Of a stretch of DNA of 64,000 bases, positions 44,701 to 57,400 are shown piece by piece. Location of the stretch: contig VIIQ02000006.1 of the NCBI GenBank assembly GCA_007449985.2, forward strand, positions 248,001 to 312,000, written 5' to 3'. Under the pieces are notes generated by a model. That model saw only the letters and a program-made list of their open reading frames with translations. It was not told the origin of the DNA and did no database searches. The DNA comes from Desmodesmus armatus. Its lineage: Eukaryota; Chlorophyta; Chlorophyceae; Sphaeropleales; Scenedesmaceae. Each line of letters starts with the position of its first letter. Position 1 is the stretch's first letter. The position numbers and the translations under genes were made by a program.

Positions 44701-45405
44701 TGGGTGGGCATTGTTGTGGGTGTGTCAGTGTCTCTTTCGGCAGCCATGTCAAACAAGTTCATGTCACTGCAGCTGTGAACCTTGCCTGAGACAGGCGGCC
44801 TGAATAAGGCACACACTCCCACATGCCTTCTTGGCGTTCCACCCCCACACTTCCTTGCTTCTACTACTTGATCATGTGCAATGACTGCCTGTCGGTGGTA
44901 CGCTTGTTGTGTATTGACACCTGCTGCTGCTGCTGCTGCTGTGTGCCTTGTTTCCCCCAGGTGGACAAGGACACCTTTGAGATGTTGAAGGCAATCAACA
45001 TGTCCGGCCTGCCCGGCGTGCAGCTGGCACAGGTGCGGGGAGGGAGTTGGGGTGCTTGGGGGGGGGGGGGCTGCTGGGTGAGGGGCTGTCAGGCTGGGGC
45101 TGCAACTTTGCGCATGGCTGGTGAGGCAGTTTGGTGAAGTAGCTGAGCCCCTGCAGCAACATTTATAGTCCTCAAGGCGCAGCAGCATGTGTCAGGCAAC
45201 TCGATGTCATCCATGGCAGTGTTCCTGATGGCTTGTCGGTGATCATCTGTGCATGCATCAGGAGGGTTCCATCACACCTTGTTCTGCAAATGCTGGTTTC
45301 TAGCCACCTGACTGACGCTGTGTTTGGTGCTGCTTGCAGGCTGGTGGTGGTGGCGGTGCTGCTGCTGGTGGCTTCAACAAGGGCCCTGGTGGTTTCCGCA
45401 AGTGA
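41714..45405 (+). CDS. RPS17: 40S ribosomal protein eS17
   Basis: eS17 is a eukaryotic protein of the small ribosomal subunit. Six exons are in phase: 41714-41716, 41894-42055, 42929-42985, 43455-43523, 44961-45032 and 45340-45405, giving 142 residues. The conserved core is complete: [75 protein letters not shown] and a variable Gly/Ala-rich C terminus ending GPGGFRK. The first exon is taken to end right after ATG (ATG/GTGCGT), a layout common in ribosomal protein genes. This start is inferred, as no ATG lies in frame in exon 2. Intron 2 holds a 76-base hairpin. Confidence 0.93.
42726..42801 (+). ncRNA. Pre-miRNA-like hairpin in eS17 intron 2
   Basis: The arms AGGGCAGGTGTCAGGAGCT and AGCTCCTGACACCTGCCCT are perfect 19-base complements. 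The stem continues inward with CTGTT/AACAG and CTTGCT/AGCAAG, closing on a 4-base loop with only small internal loops. The size (76 bases) and shape are those of a small-RNA precursor. A foldback transposon remnant is the main alternative. Confidence 0.6.
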
Positions 45406-45434
45406 TTGCGTGCGCCAGACGCACCTGAGACGCT

Positions 45435-45439
45435 TGTAA
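45435..45439 (+). terminator. TGTAA polyadenylation signal of eS17
   Basis: TGTAA lies 30 bases after the stop codon. A second one, at 45515-45519, is about 110 bases after the stop and is the more usual distance; either may be used. Confidence 0.55.
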
Positions 45440-45649
45440 CACCTCACACGTACATTGCGTTTTGGGACCGAGCGATGGGCCTTCTTGTTGTGAACCGGCC
45501 CGGCTGTAGCAGCATGTAACATGGCGCTCTTTACTAGAGACAGGAACGGCTTTCAAAACGTGTGATTGTTATTCGATTTCTTTGCTCAGTAGTTTGTGCT
45601 CAAGTTCAGCTCTTCCAATCGCAAAGCGTTCTGTTCATTGTCTAGAGCC

Positions 45650-46629
45650 ATGGCTGAGCGGAACTTCTACCTGGACAACCAAAAGGCCCAGCAAATCACT
45701 GAAACCATTCGGAAAGAGAAGAAGTAGGTTTCCCAAGGCTGCCTGTTGCGTGACAAAGCAGCCGGTGTCCACAAGCAGTGCAGGGAACAGTACAGCAGTA
45801 CCTGAATGCCCTGCCCTGCCGTTGCTGGAATCCCTGGGCTGCACGGCAGCATACAAAACATGTCACTTCAAGTATCAACACATCGCATGTCTGTATGTGC
45901 AGGATCCAGCTAGACTATCTGATAAAGGAGTCAGCAGCAGGACGGCTGCCCAAGTATGACCCCCCAGCACCAGAGCCAGTGAAGGGGCTGCTGGACACAG
46001 TGGGTGTTCCCGCCTTCACATGCAGATACCTGCAGGACCCTGAGCTGGCTATTGCTACCAGCATCAGCAAAAGCATGTGGACAAGCAACCCAGGTGTGCA
46101 CTTCAGTGTGCTGACATGCATGTACCGCTTTTTCTCCCCCAGTACCTCCCCAGTACTAGTAACTTGCTTGCACCTGGAGTGTGAGATGTGCTGCTGCTGT
46201 TTTTTTTTCCATCGGCCATCTCGTTGCAATGCACAGTTTCCAAGCTGCACACAGACAGTTGCCCAGCAGCAGCTTGCGGCAGCGCCTCTCACACAGTGTG
46301 CATGTTCCTGTCTCTTTGCCCTGCCAGGTTATGTGCTACGCGATGGTCCCAGCATGACCAGCAGCACCAAGCAGTCGTATGCCTATGACAGTGAGGCCGT
46401 GGCCTTCATGAGGGCGCAGGGCATGTTTGACAAGCAGCACCACAAGCGGCGGGATGAGTTCAGCCAGTATGTGGGGCAGCAGCGAGGGCACACCACCAGC
46501 TGGGCAGCAGACCCTCAGCAGTCACAGGCAAAAAGTGATGACGGAAACTCTTATTCGTTTGGGCTGGTGGGGGGGGGATTGCTGCCAAGTCGACCAGCAA
46601 ACTGGAGCAGCAGCAGTCACATTTGCTGA
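45650..46629 (+). CDS. Unrecognised small protein (possibly ciliary)
   Basis: Three exons are in phase: 45650-45723, 45903-46093 and 46328-46629, giving up to 188 residues. The start is MAERNFYLDNQKAQQITETI, followed by basic helix KEKKIQLDYLIKESAAGRL, a Pro-rich linker (YDPPAPEP), and SMWTSNPGYVLRDGPSMTSS. A charged stretch, MFDKQHHKRRDEFSQYVGQ, follows. Short basic proteins with such Ser/Tyr and NPG-type motifs are common among axonemal inner-lumen proteins, but I cannot match a named family. The last 40 residues are unreliable: the 3' part of exon 3 belongs to a 150-base tandem duplication, and a GTATGT donor near 46466 could end the exon earlier. Confidence 0.6.
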
Positions 46630-46780
46630 CTGGTGGAGGACCACCAGCTGGGCAGCAGACCCTCAGCAGTCACAGGGGAAAAGTGATGATGGGGAAAGGC
46701 GTCTGTTGTACTGTGTGGGCCTGGCAGTTGCTGCCAAGTCAACCGGCAAACAGGAGCAGCAGCAGTACAAGTTGCTGACT
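46490..46780 (+). repeat. Tandem duplication at the end of the small gene
   Basis: A segment of about 148 bases (CACCAGCTGGGCAGCAGACC onward) at 46490-46637 is repeated at 46641-46780 with scattered substitutions and small indels. The stop codon of the gene model lies in the first copy. Confidence 0.85.
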
Positions 46781-47212
46781 GTGGGGTCCCGCCACTGGCG
46801 GCTGGACAGCTGGCAGCTGGACAGCAGCCTGAGGTACCTCAGCAGTGACAGTGAGGAAGTGAGATGCACATGGAGGCGTCACACCTGTTGGGGTTTGGGG
46901 CACAAGCAGCAGCAGTGATGAGGGTTCAGTGCCAGCACTGCCTGGCAGCTGCCTCATAACTGTTCGTCGAATCTTGCAGTGTTCAGTGTACAGTCTGGGG
47001 CCGCATTCACTTGGGGGGGGGGGGGGGGGTGCCCCGCCAGGCCTGTAGTTTTCTCTGCTCTGGTTGTTGGCCGGTTGGTCAGCAGGTGGTTCCACTGTGA
47101 CCCTCAGGGTGGTTGCACGGTGACTCACAGTGAGGCAGGCGCCCTAAGGGCACTGGCAGTGCTAGCACGGTGAGCAGGTGCTTGTCTGCTGGGTGCTGTT
47201 CAGGCAGGCAAC

Positions 47213-47217
47213 TGTAA
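47213..47217 (+). terminator. TGTAA polyadenylation signal of the small gene
   Basis: This TGTAA lies 584 bases after the modelled stop. None closer was seen. Confidence 0.45.
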
Positions 47218-48418
47218 AAGTTGACTCATTGATAAGTAACATTCCTCGCCCCGACCTGCCTTCCAGCCAGCAAACAGCCGCCTGTATGGGGTAATTTGAG
47301 CCGAGAGCAGACCTGTGGTGATTGCTGCCGTCTGTTGCCAGTGTGGTGTTGCTGGGACCGAGTTGGGTGTGCCATCATGTGTAACTATGTTTGAAACCAC
47401 TCCCTGCATGCAACATGTGGCTGCTAGGGCACACAGGTCACATGCCTCAGAGCCAGCTGTGCAATCAAAAGCTCCTGCTAGTCGCCGTCCGGCAGCAATG
47501 CATGCAGGGGGACTGTTGAACGTGCCCCCAACCTTCTCCTGTGACACCCCAGGGCTTCTGTTCAGCAGACCTCTCCTAAACATTGTCAAATATGGAAGCA
47601 AAGCTGCAAGGCTGATGCATGCATATAGTGGGAGTATGATTTGCAAAGACTGTGTTGGTAGCAGGGCCGGATTCACTCTCACTGTTACAATGTGTAGCCT
47701 CACACAGGGAGTCACGCAACAGCAGTACCTTCTTGACAAGTGTACAAGAGGAGGCGGGGTCGTGCCGACTGCCCACACACCCTCTGTCAACACACGTGCA
47801 CCCAGGGGACAGGGAGCCAGGGAGCACAACAAACTGTCAGAACACCCCCCCCCCTCAAAAAAGCCCCTCAGGACTGACCACACCTGCTGTGGCTACACTC
47901 CATGGGCACTGCCAGCTGGCTAGCCGACTGGCAGCCGCAACTTTCTACTACATTGAGCTATCGGTGTGAGCCCCAAACCGGTGGTCACAAGCCATCGAGG
48001 CACAAGCTGTACATCTACATGCATCCACACGTGCCATGCTGCTAGGAGCTATGCAATGCTGATGGTGCAGCGCATGTCACAGCGCCGCTGACATCCATAT
48101 GACATACTGTCTCCCCCCCCCCCCCCCGGGGCGCACAACCCCCCCTCAGTCCTCAAAGTCAAGGGCAGCTGGCTTCATCGCCTCATGCATCCGCTGCATG
48201 ACCTTCTCCACGCACCCCGCAGCACCCTAATCTAGCACCTGGCCCTGCCCCATGCTAGACAGGGACGCAACGGGCATAACCCCACACTCCCGCTAACAGG
48301 CTGTGCTCAATACACCGCAAGTCGACACACCACATGCCAGGCTGATACGTTCTCAGCATCACAGCACACCCCAAAAGGCAAACCAATGCAGAACAAGACA
48401 GCACCCCTAACCTCCCCC
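47218..48418. other. Intergenic stretch with CPSF73 3' flank
   Basis: No gene was found; the minus-strand open frame at 47200-47883 has no recognisable features. At 48147-48225 is an echo of the CPSF73 last exon, including its stop codon. TTACA at 47685-47689 (TGTAA on the minus strand) may be the CPSF73 polyadenylation signal. Confidence 0.5.
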
Positions 48419-51400
48419 TCAGTCCTCAAAGTCAAGGGCAGCAGGCTTCATCGCCTCATGGATCCGCTGCATGACCTTCTCAACGCGCACCCGCAACGCC
48501 CCATTCTCACAGCTGACCTTCCCCCCCACCACATCCACCACCACGCCAGCCCCATCCACACTCCAGCTGATCTGCCCTGTCGTCTCGTTCACATCCACCG
48601 CCCCAAACTGCGCAGACAGCAGCATCCCAGCAAGCTGCAGCTCTGCATTCAGCGCAGCAGCGACATCACCATCTGTGAGTGCTGCTGCTCGCTGCTGCTC
48701 GAGCTCTGAAGCCCCCTCTGGCTCCCCTGCTGTCTGCAGCAGTACTGCTAGAACAGCATCAGCTACCACGTCGCCCTTCGAGCCCCCAGCCCACTCCAGC
48801 ACGACATGCGAGCCGTACCCGAGCTCCGCATTTGCGGGGCGGTAGCGCACACGGACAATCTCCCCGACCTCCACACACTCCTCTTGAAGGCTTGCAGCAC
48901 CAGCAGCACCACCACCAGCAGCAGCAGCAGCAGTAGAGGGGCCGGCATTGCTGCTAGGGTCTGTGGTGACAGAAGGGGACGCACCCCCTCCGCTGCTGCT
49001 GCTAGGGCTGCTAGTGGAGGCTGGTGGGTGGGCGGTCTTGACGGGTAGGTGTCCTGCGCCCTCGATGCCCTCAAACATGATCTCCAGGGCGAGGCGAACC
49101 TCTGAGAAGGGCTTGTTGATGGACACTGCCTGGCGGTGAAGCACCTTGCCTGCAATACAGGGGGTTGGGGTCAGGAATAACTGTTAGACCAGTGAGTGCA
49201 ACGCACTTTGCCTGCAGGGAGAGTCAAAGGTAGAGGGTTGGGGCCGGTTAGCAGCCCGGGGGGGGGGGGGCAACAATTCAAAAGCAGGGTTGGACACCGC
49301 CTGGCGGTGGAGCACCTTGCCTGCAGGGAGAGCGAAGGATAGGGTAGGGGCAGGTTAGCAGCCGGAGGCACAACATGTACAGTGCAACAGCAGGGTTAGG
49401 CACAGCCTGGTGGTGAAGCACCTTGCCTGCAGAACGGGTTGAGTGGAGGGTTTGGATTCAAGGCATGTCGGCAGCAATGTAGCCTTTTTGGGCAACAACA
49501 CTTCAGCCAGCAGGGTTATCGGACAAACCTGGCGACAAAGCTTCTTGCTTGCAGGTTTGAGGATTGGGGATTGTGTGTTGAGGCAAGGATGCAGGAGCAG
49601 CCAGACACGGAGAAGGCCAACAGCTCGGCAAAGCAGGAGCTTGCAGGGGACTCATCAACATCAGCCTGCATGCACTACAGGACACCGGCATTCACACATG
49701 AAGGCCTGTCCTGCAGAGACCAACGAATGCACCCACAAACCCTCACTCCCCACACCCAACTCGTACAACCCTCACCCTGCCCTCGCACACTAGTGAGTGC
49801 AACCACCGCACCCTCATCCCCCCCACACCCAACTCCCCACACCCAACCTCACCCTGCCCCTCACATCACGCACCTGCTGTGAGCTTTGTGAATTTTGAGA
49901 GCTCGTCGGGGTGCAGCAGCTGCATGTCTGCCGCCTGCCCCGCCAGCTGCACCCCACAAAACCCCCCGTCCCTAAACCTGACTGGGGAGCTACAACCCCC
50001 ACCCCCCCCCCCTCACATCACACGCACCTGCTGTCAGCTTTGTAAACTTTGAGAGCTCGTCGGGGTGCAGCAGCTGCATGTCTGCCGCCTGCCCCGCCAG
50101 CTGCACCAGCACACCCCGCACCACATGAAGGCCTCTGCCCTGGAGGCTAGTGAGTGCAACCACCAAACACTCACCCCTCACACCCAACTCGCACATTCCT
50201 CACCATCACCCTCTCCACACACACCACACGCACCTGCCGTGAGCTTTGTGAACTTTGAGAGCTCGTCGGGGTGCAGCAGCTGCATGTCTGCCGCCTGCCC
50301 TGCCTGCTGGACCAGCACCCCCCGCACCACATCACCAGCCTTGGGTGCTGACTCAGCCAGCTTGCCCCTCACTGTGGTGACGTGTCGGGGCTGGAAGGGG
50401 ATCAGCGTGTCGGAACACACGGCGGGGGTGTGCATGGTGCGCTGCCAGTGGTGGCGCTCGGCGGAACGTTCCAGGGCCTGGGAAGACAGCAGAAGACACA
50501 GAGAGGTGCTTGGTTGCATTATCACAAAAGGTACACAAAGGGATGTGCATGGTGCGCTGCCAGTGGTTACGCTTGGCGGACCGCTCCAGGGCCTGACCAC
50601 GGGGGCAGAATAGACAGAGACGGCGGTAGTAGGGTGGTGGCAGCAGCAACAGCGGCAGGAAGCAGTGGTGACCTTGATGGGTGGGGAGCTGATGCATGGG
50701 TGTGGGGAGGCTGGGCGTGCCAAACATGTCCTTGTGTTTCGTTTTAAAATATACAAAAATGCACATATGAACGGGGGCGGGGGGGGGGGTGTTATGTGCT
50801 GCCAGTGATGGCGCTCGGCTGAATCCTCAAAAAGCCTGAGCAGCAGGAGCACCTGCAATAGCGGTGACTACTGGTGGTGGTGGCATTGGCTGGTGGCGGG
50901 TAGTGGTGACCGTGGTGGAGATGCGAGATCTGTGTACAGGAGGGAGCCTGGAGGTGTCAACTGCGCTCATGTGGTGCTGTGTGGTTTGGTCTATCAGGTA
51001 TAATGAGCAGGCATATTTGTCTACAAGCACACATACAGCTTACGCTAGTTGTCCCACATCAATATGCAGTCGGTGCGCTTTCTGTTCTTCTTCAATCACT
51101 CTGCGCCATCATTCAGACGGCAGTGGATCCTCAAGATCACGCCCCTCCCCTCACACCGCGCGCAGCTTCATCATCTCCCCCCTACTTGTCCCCCCCCCCA
51201 AAAAGAAAACACCAATTGCATCCCCCAAGCTGTGAGCCCCGCCCCCAAGCAAAACTCTCTCACCGCTCTCCGCTTCACCATCAACCCCCTCTCCCCGTGC
51301 ACCAGCGCACACACTATCCGACTCACACTGTTTTTGGCTGGTGCATGACTAGACCACCCTTTCGAGATGATTTCTGACTGTCATGAGCATTGTATCGCTG

Positions 51401-54400
51401 TCTTCAAGATTTGTGTCTTACACACCCACACCCACTCCCTTCTCCCCAACACCCCCCCCCCACACACACACCCCACACCAACTGGCACGATCCCCACCCC
51501 GCCCTCTCACCGCTCTCAGCTTCATCATCTCCCCCCTCTCCCCGTGCACCAGCACCACGTGAGGGGGCTGCAGCGCATCCAGGAAGCCACTGGTCTGCTC
51601 AAAGTCGGCGTGAGCACTGAACGACAGTGCCTCAACCTTGCACTTCACCGGGAGCTGTGCAACAATGGAGGGGAGGGTGAGGAGGTGAGGAAAAAGCAGG
51701 GTGTGAGGAGGCGAGTAAAAAACAAGGATGTGAGGATGTGAGTGAAAAGCAGGAACGTGGGAAAGTGGGCACCGAATGACAGTGCCTCAACCTTGCACCT
51801 CACGGGGAGCTGGGCAGTTGTGCAGCAATGGAGGGCAGAGAGAGGGAAGGGTCAGGAGGGTGAGCAGGCAGAAAGAAGGGATGTGACAAAGTGAGCACAG
51901 AACGACAGCGCCTCGACCTTGCACTTCACCGGGAGCTGTGCAGGAATGGACCGCAAGGTGAGAAAAAGCAGGGAGGTGAGAAGGGAAAAGCAGGATGTGG
52001 GAAAGTGGGCACTGAACGACAGCGCCTCAACCTTGCACTTCATGGGGAGCTGTGCAGTCATAGGGGGCAGAGAGGGGAAGGGAGGGAGGGAGGATGTGAG
52101 GGACTCACTCACTCAGAGTGAATGGGGGACATTGCAGCACAAGTGGCAAACAAAGTGGATGAAGTCACCTTTGTCACACCAGCAGGAGCAGCACCACCAT
52201 CTCAGCAGGTTGGCAACAGATGCAGCAACTGAGTGACAACCGGTGCATATACATCGCACCATCTAGTGTGTCGCCTACATGCCCACACACCGTCAATCCA
52301 AGTTTCAACATATCCAAAAGCCATGCGTTGTGTAATACCCTACAACCCCCCCTCTCACACAACCCTACCCCCCCCCCCTGTCTCACAACCCTACACCCCC
52401 CCCTCGCACGAACGCCCAAATCAACAACCCCCCACTCACCGGCCTGTCGTCCCGCGTCGTAACCGTCTGTGGACTGTCCAGCAGCTGTCGTGCCAGTGTG
52501 CCCTATCCCCCAAACCCACTACACCCTGTTCATCTTCCATACCACTAACTGTCCCCTTCCCCCCACCACATGAACACCACACTCACACCCCACCCACCGG
52601 CCTGTTATCGCGGGTTGTGACTGTCTGTGGACTGTCCAGCAGCTGTCGTGCCAGTGTGCCCTGCCCCCTTACCCCCCCCCTCCGACACAACCGCACATCC
52701 CCCCTCGCATCAAAACCCTAATCCAAAACCCCCAACCCACTCACCGGCCTATTGTCCCGCGTCATGACCGTCTGTGGGCTGTTCAGCCAGCGTGCCCTGC
52801 AAACTCCCCCCCTCCCCACTTCCCCCAAAAAGACGAACACCACACCCACACCCACCGGCCTGTTGTCCCGTGTCGTGACCGTCTGTGGGCTGTCCAGCAG
52901 CTGTCGTGCCAGTGTGCCCCCCCCCCTTACCCCCCCCCCCCCCCCGCACCAAAAACCCTTATCCAAAAACCCCGCCCCACCTACCGGCCTGTTGTCTCGT
53001 GTCGTGACTGTCTGTGGGCTGTCCAGCAGCTGCCGTGCCAGTGTGCCCTGCACCGCAAAGTCCACTATGAGCACTGTGTTGCGGCTGCTGCCTGCCCACG
53101 CCTCAAACAGCTCCCTGCTGAACCCTGACTGTAACATGGAGGGGGTGGCCAGCATCACACACGGCTCGCTGTCGTGGAACTCCTGTCCGGCGCTCAGGAC
53201 TGACACGTGCTTGAATTGGAAGGGATTCCGGTACTGTAAGGGCAGAAGGGTTGGCGGCAGCAACAACAGGATACGGTTAGTTAGAACCGACACGGTTGCA
53301 TTGGCAGGGGTCGCGGTACTGTGAGGGGGGGGGGGGGGGAGGGGTGCAGCAGCAACAGGAAAGGGTCCCTGCTGAACCCTGACTGCAGCATGGAGGGTGT
53401 GGCCAGCATCACACACGGCTCGCTGTCGTGGAACTCCTGACCGGCACTCAGGACCGACACGTGCTTGAACTGGAAGGGGTTGCGGTACTGTGGAGGGGGG
53501 AGGAAAGAGGAGAGGGGGGGGGCAGCAGCAGCAACAGGACAGGGTTAGAACGGACGCATGCTTGAACTGGAAGGGGTTGCGGGGATGTGCCTGTGCGGGG
53601 TAGGGAAGGGTGGCAGGGAACACTTCACTTCAGAATGTCACAACTTTGGATGGTTGATGCATTGACTGGATGCACTCCCTGTGTCTACACACCCTCCCAC
53701 CTGCACCGGCTCCTGTACGGTGCTGTTCATCATGCCCCCCCCCCCCCCCTCACACACACCACAAACACATCACATGTGCACTCCCTCACTCTCGTCTGCT
53801 CCTACTTCCCCCCCCCCCCACACACACACAGACACATTCCGTATCACCTGCACGGCCTCCTGTATGGCGCTGTTCATCATGCCCCCTCCCCCCCCCCCCA
53901 CCACCACACACTTTGGATGGTTGATGCATTGGCTGGATGCGCTCCCTGTGTCTACACACACATCACACTGCCCGTTCTCTTCCTCTCCCATCTGCTCTAC
54001 CCTTCCCCTCGCCCCCCCCCTACCACCCTCCCACCTGCACAGCCTCCTGTATAGCGCTGTTCATCATGCCCACGTATGTCTGGAACACACTGAGCGCCTT
54101 GCGCGCCACCCCACTGGCCTGGTACACCTTGATGTGGTGCAGGTCGGGGTGGCGGGACCAGTGCTCCTCCAACATCAGCAGCAGCTCCTGCAGGGGCGGG
54201 GGGGGGGGGGGAGGAGAGGGGCAGGGGAGGGGCGGGGGAGGGGGGGGGGCGAGGGGGGGGTGTCAGTATAAAGGGTGTATGTCAGTCACACAAGGGCCGT
54301 CCTACAAGTAAGTAGGATAGCCCAGAACCCCCGCATGAGTTCTGTTACACACATTGAGTCACAACAGTAGCCTACAGCCCTCAGTCCGTGTATGTGTTTC

Positions 54401-57400
54401 ACCATACGTGTTGGTAAGACAGCAATTGGACATGAATACACACTTCATCACTGGGCGGCCGAAAAACAACAACAACAATTCACGATGGACCTTCGTCTTG
54501 CAGGAAAAACTGTATTACAGGGAGCCCCTGCTGGTGTTTGTGTCCCAACAACCCCAACGCATGCTTCCATACAACAAACCACAAGCAGCCAAGCAGCGGC
54601 CTACAGCCCTCAGTCCGTGTAATTGTGTCACCAGCAAATATGGTAAGACAGCAATTGGACATGTTACTGAACTCGTCACTGGGCGGCTATACAACAACAG
54701 AAGCATTCACACAAGACAGCTGGTCACCGAACCCCCCCCCCCTCCGCGCACCACTGACCCCAGACCTATTCCCTCGTGGTGCTCAACACTACCAACCCCA
54801 AACCCTACTTGGGACACCAAGTTGGTGTCCCAACAACCCCGGCGTATGCTTCCATTACACTCTACGTATGCTTCCATTATGACAGAACCACAAGCAGGCA
54901 AGCAGCATCCTACAGCCCTCAGTCTGTGTAGTTGTGTCACCAGCAGATATGGTAAGACAGCAATTGGACATGATACTTGACTCGTCACTGGGCTAGCCAC
55001 ACTTGCTGGCTGGCTTGCTGGTTGACCATTCTGGCTTGTTGGCTGGCTGGTGAGCTGTCACACCTTGTGTTCGCACACAATCTATCCCTCCACACGACAC
55101 AACACCCCCCCCCTTCCCAGCTGATGCACACACAACCCACATGATTCCCAGCTCACAACACACTGAAAGCCACACCAAAACAATTCATAACTTGGTGCAG
55201 TGAACCCACACCAGAAAAGCTGCATCCTCAATGTGCACCCCCCCCCTTCTGGGCCATCACAACTGCCACGTACCTGCGCCCTGCCTATGGCCACGATGGG
55301 TATGAGCACGCGTCCACCCTTCTTGAGTCAGCAATGGCCCCCAGGATCAACACAACTGTGTCCTCAACGTGTGCAAGCCCCCCCCCCCCCCACACACACA
55401 CCCCACACCCCACACCCCAGGACCACCTTCGTGTGCTACCCGCCACGTACCTGTGCCCTGCCTATGGCCACGATGGGTATGAGCACGCGTCCCCCCTTCT
55501 TGACTGTGGCCACCACCTTGTCAATGAAGGCCCGCTCACGCACCTCACGGGGGCCATGAAGGGAGGTGCCGTACGTGCTCTCAACAATCACTGCAGGGTG
55601 TGTGCATTGACGGGGCGCAGGGATGGGGTGTTACAGGGTGTGTGATACCGGCCATTGACCCTGGGAACGAACTGGCTTGGCTGCTGGCCCAGTTGTGTGA
55701 GTTGTGGGTAAGAGGGCAGGTGGGAGATAGGTGACACAAGACCCAGTGCGTCTGCAACCGCTGACATGTCTTCTGCCAGCATGTCTTAACCCCTCCGTTA
55801 TCCCCAATGGACTGGCAGCACATGTCCCCAACACTCAAATACAAATTGAGCTCCAACCTCCAACTTGGCAACAGACTGTCTGCTGGAAAGGCATGCATTG
55901 GCATAGGTACTCGCACCTACCTATGTGTGGTGTTACAGGGGGCATGTCTGCTGCTGGCAGGTGTCTGTCTGTGACCCTGCTGTAGTCCCCTGTGTAGAGG
56001 CAGCGCATGCCACCAATGTCCACCATGAACATGGCAGCACCCAACACGTGGCCTGCACGGTAAGGAGTGATCTGCATAGCAGAGGAGAAAATGACACACA
56101 GAACAGTTCACTCAATCACTCAGAGGCATGCTGTCCCTCCCAACATGGACATGCGCGCCGTCAGCAACAGGCTATTTCGGCGGTCCGCTGGGGAGGAGCT
56201 CCTTCTGTCCGTTGTCGCTCAGCTGCACCTGGCAGCTAGTGGCGACGTACCAGGTTGCCAAGGCAGCCCTGGCATCCTGGTACATCGCCGCCAGCTGCCA
56301 GGAGTGCAGCTGAGCGACAACGGACACAAGGAGCTGCTCCCCAGCGGACTGCCGGAATAGCCTGTTGCTGACGGCGCTATTCTATAGTGGGAGCAAGAGG
56401 TGTACCAGACGGAAGGTCCTGCCATGTAAGAGTTGGCCATCAGCATATGAGTGCAGTGCAGTTGGGTGCGACCACAAAAAGCATTGCTGGCTGCTGTTCT
56501 CCACAATGCTGAAGCTTACTCAAAGCACACAGCTAAAAGATGCACTCCCCGGTTTGCTATCCTAGTCGGACTATGTTGGTATGCCTCATTGACTGCTTGC
56601 AAGTGATTTGCATGTTCATAGTATGCTAGCTACTCAAGTAATCCCTGTGCTAACACACTGACAAACAGCGATGACAGCTGCACAGGCACCACTGCAACAC
56701 ACGCATTGGCAGTGCCATACGCTTCTACTCGTCCTAATGTCTTTACCCCCCCCCCCCCTGCCAGCCCCCCCCCCCCCCCTTGCCAAGCCACCCCACCCTT
56801 GATGCCATTGACCTCTATGGTCTGGTCAACACCTACCACCTCAATGCGCTCCATGGTGGCCTCCGCCCCACCTGATCACCTGGATCATGATGTTGCTGTG
56901 TGTTGCTGTGCTGACATACTTCATGCTGGCATCAACCTTTCACCCCCGCCCCCCCACCCACACACACTTTCTTTGTTACCTCGCATTAACGCACTTAACC
57001 AGCAGGTGGATGATGTCTAGCGTTTCCACCTGCCACCGACGCACTGCTCAGTACTGAGGGATCACGTCACTGTTGCTTGCCTACCTAGTAGGACAGTCTT
57101 AGTGAGCTTGCATGTACCCAAGTACTCCATCTGTCGACACCCACCCCCTTCTTCTTCTCCACCCCCCCCCCCCACAGATGACAGGAGCTGCACCGACATC
57201 AGACAAGTATCAGGTGAAATGTTTCCATTATAATATAACTGTTTACTCCTATGTGCGTGCCGGAACGCACTTTGTAAGCCTGACGTAATGGTTTAACCAT
57301 CCTTGTGGGACTATGGGTGATATGCTTCATAGAACTGCTTGCATGTGACTGATATGTTGCCTACATGCTAGATACATCTGTATTCACTCTGCTTAACACA

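Noticed and set aside
47200..47883. 227-codon minus-strand open frame
   Set aside because: No recognisable protein features; it lies between convergent 3' UTRs.
53361..53492. Upstream copy of CPSF73 exon 7 as the real exon
   Set aside because: It lacks the second half of the exon (the LFEAWAG and GTLARQLL blocks) and has no donor in the right place; the copy at 52985-53233 is complete.
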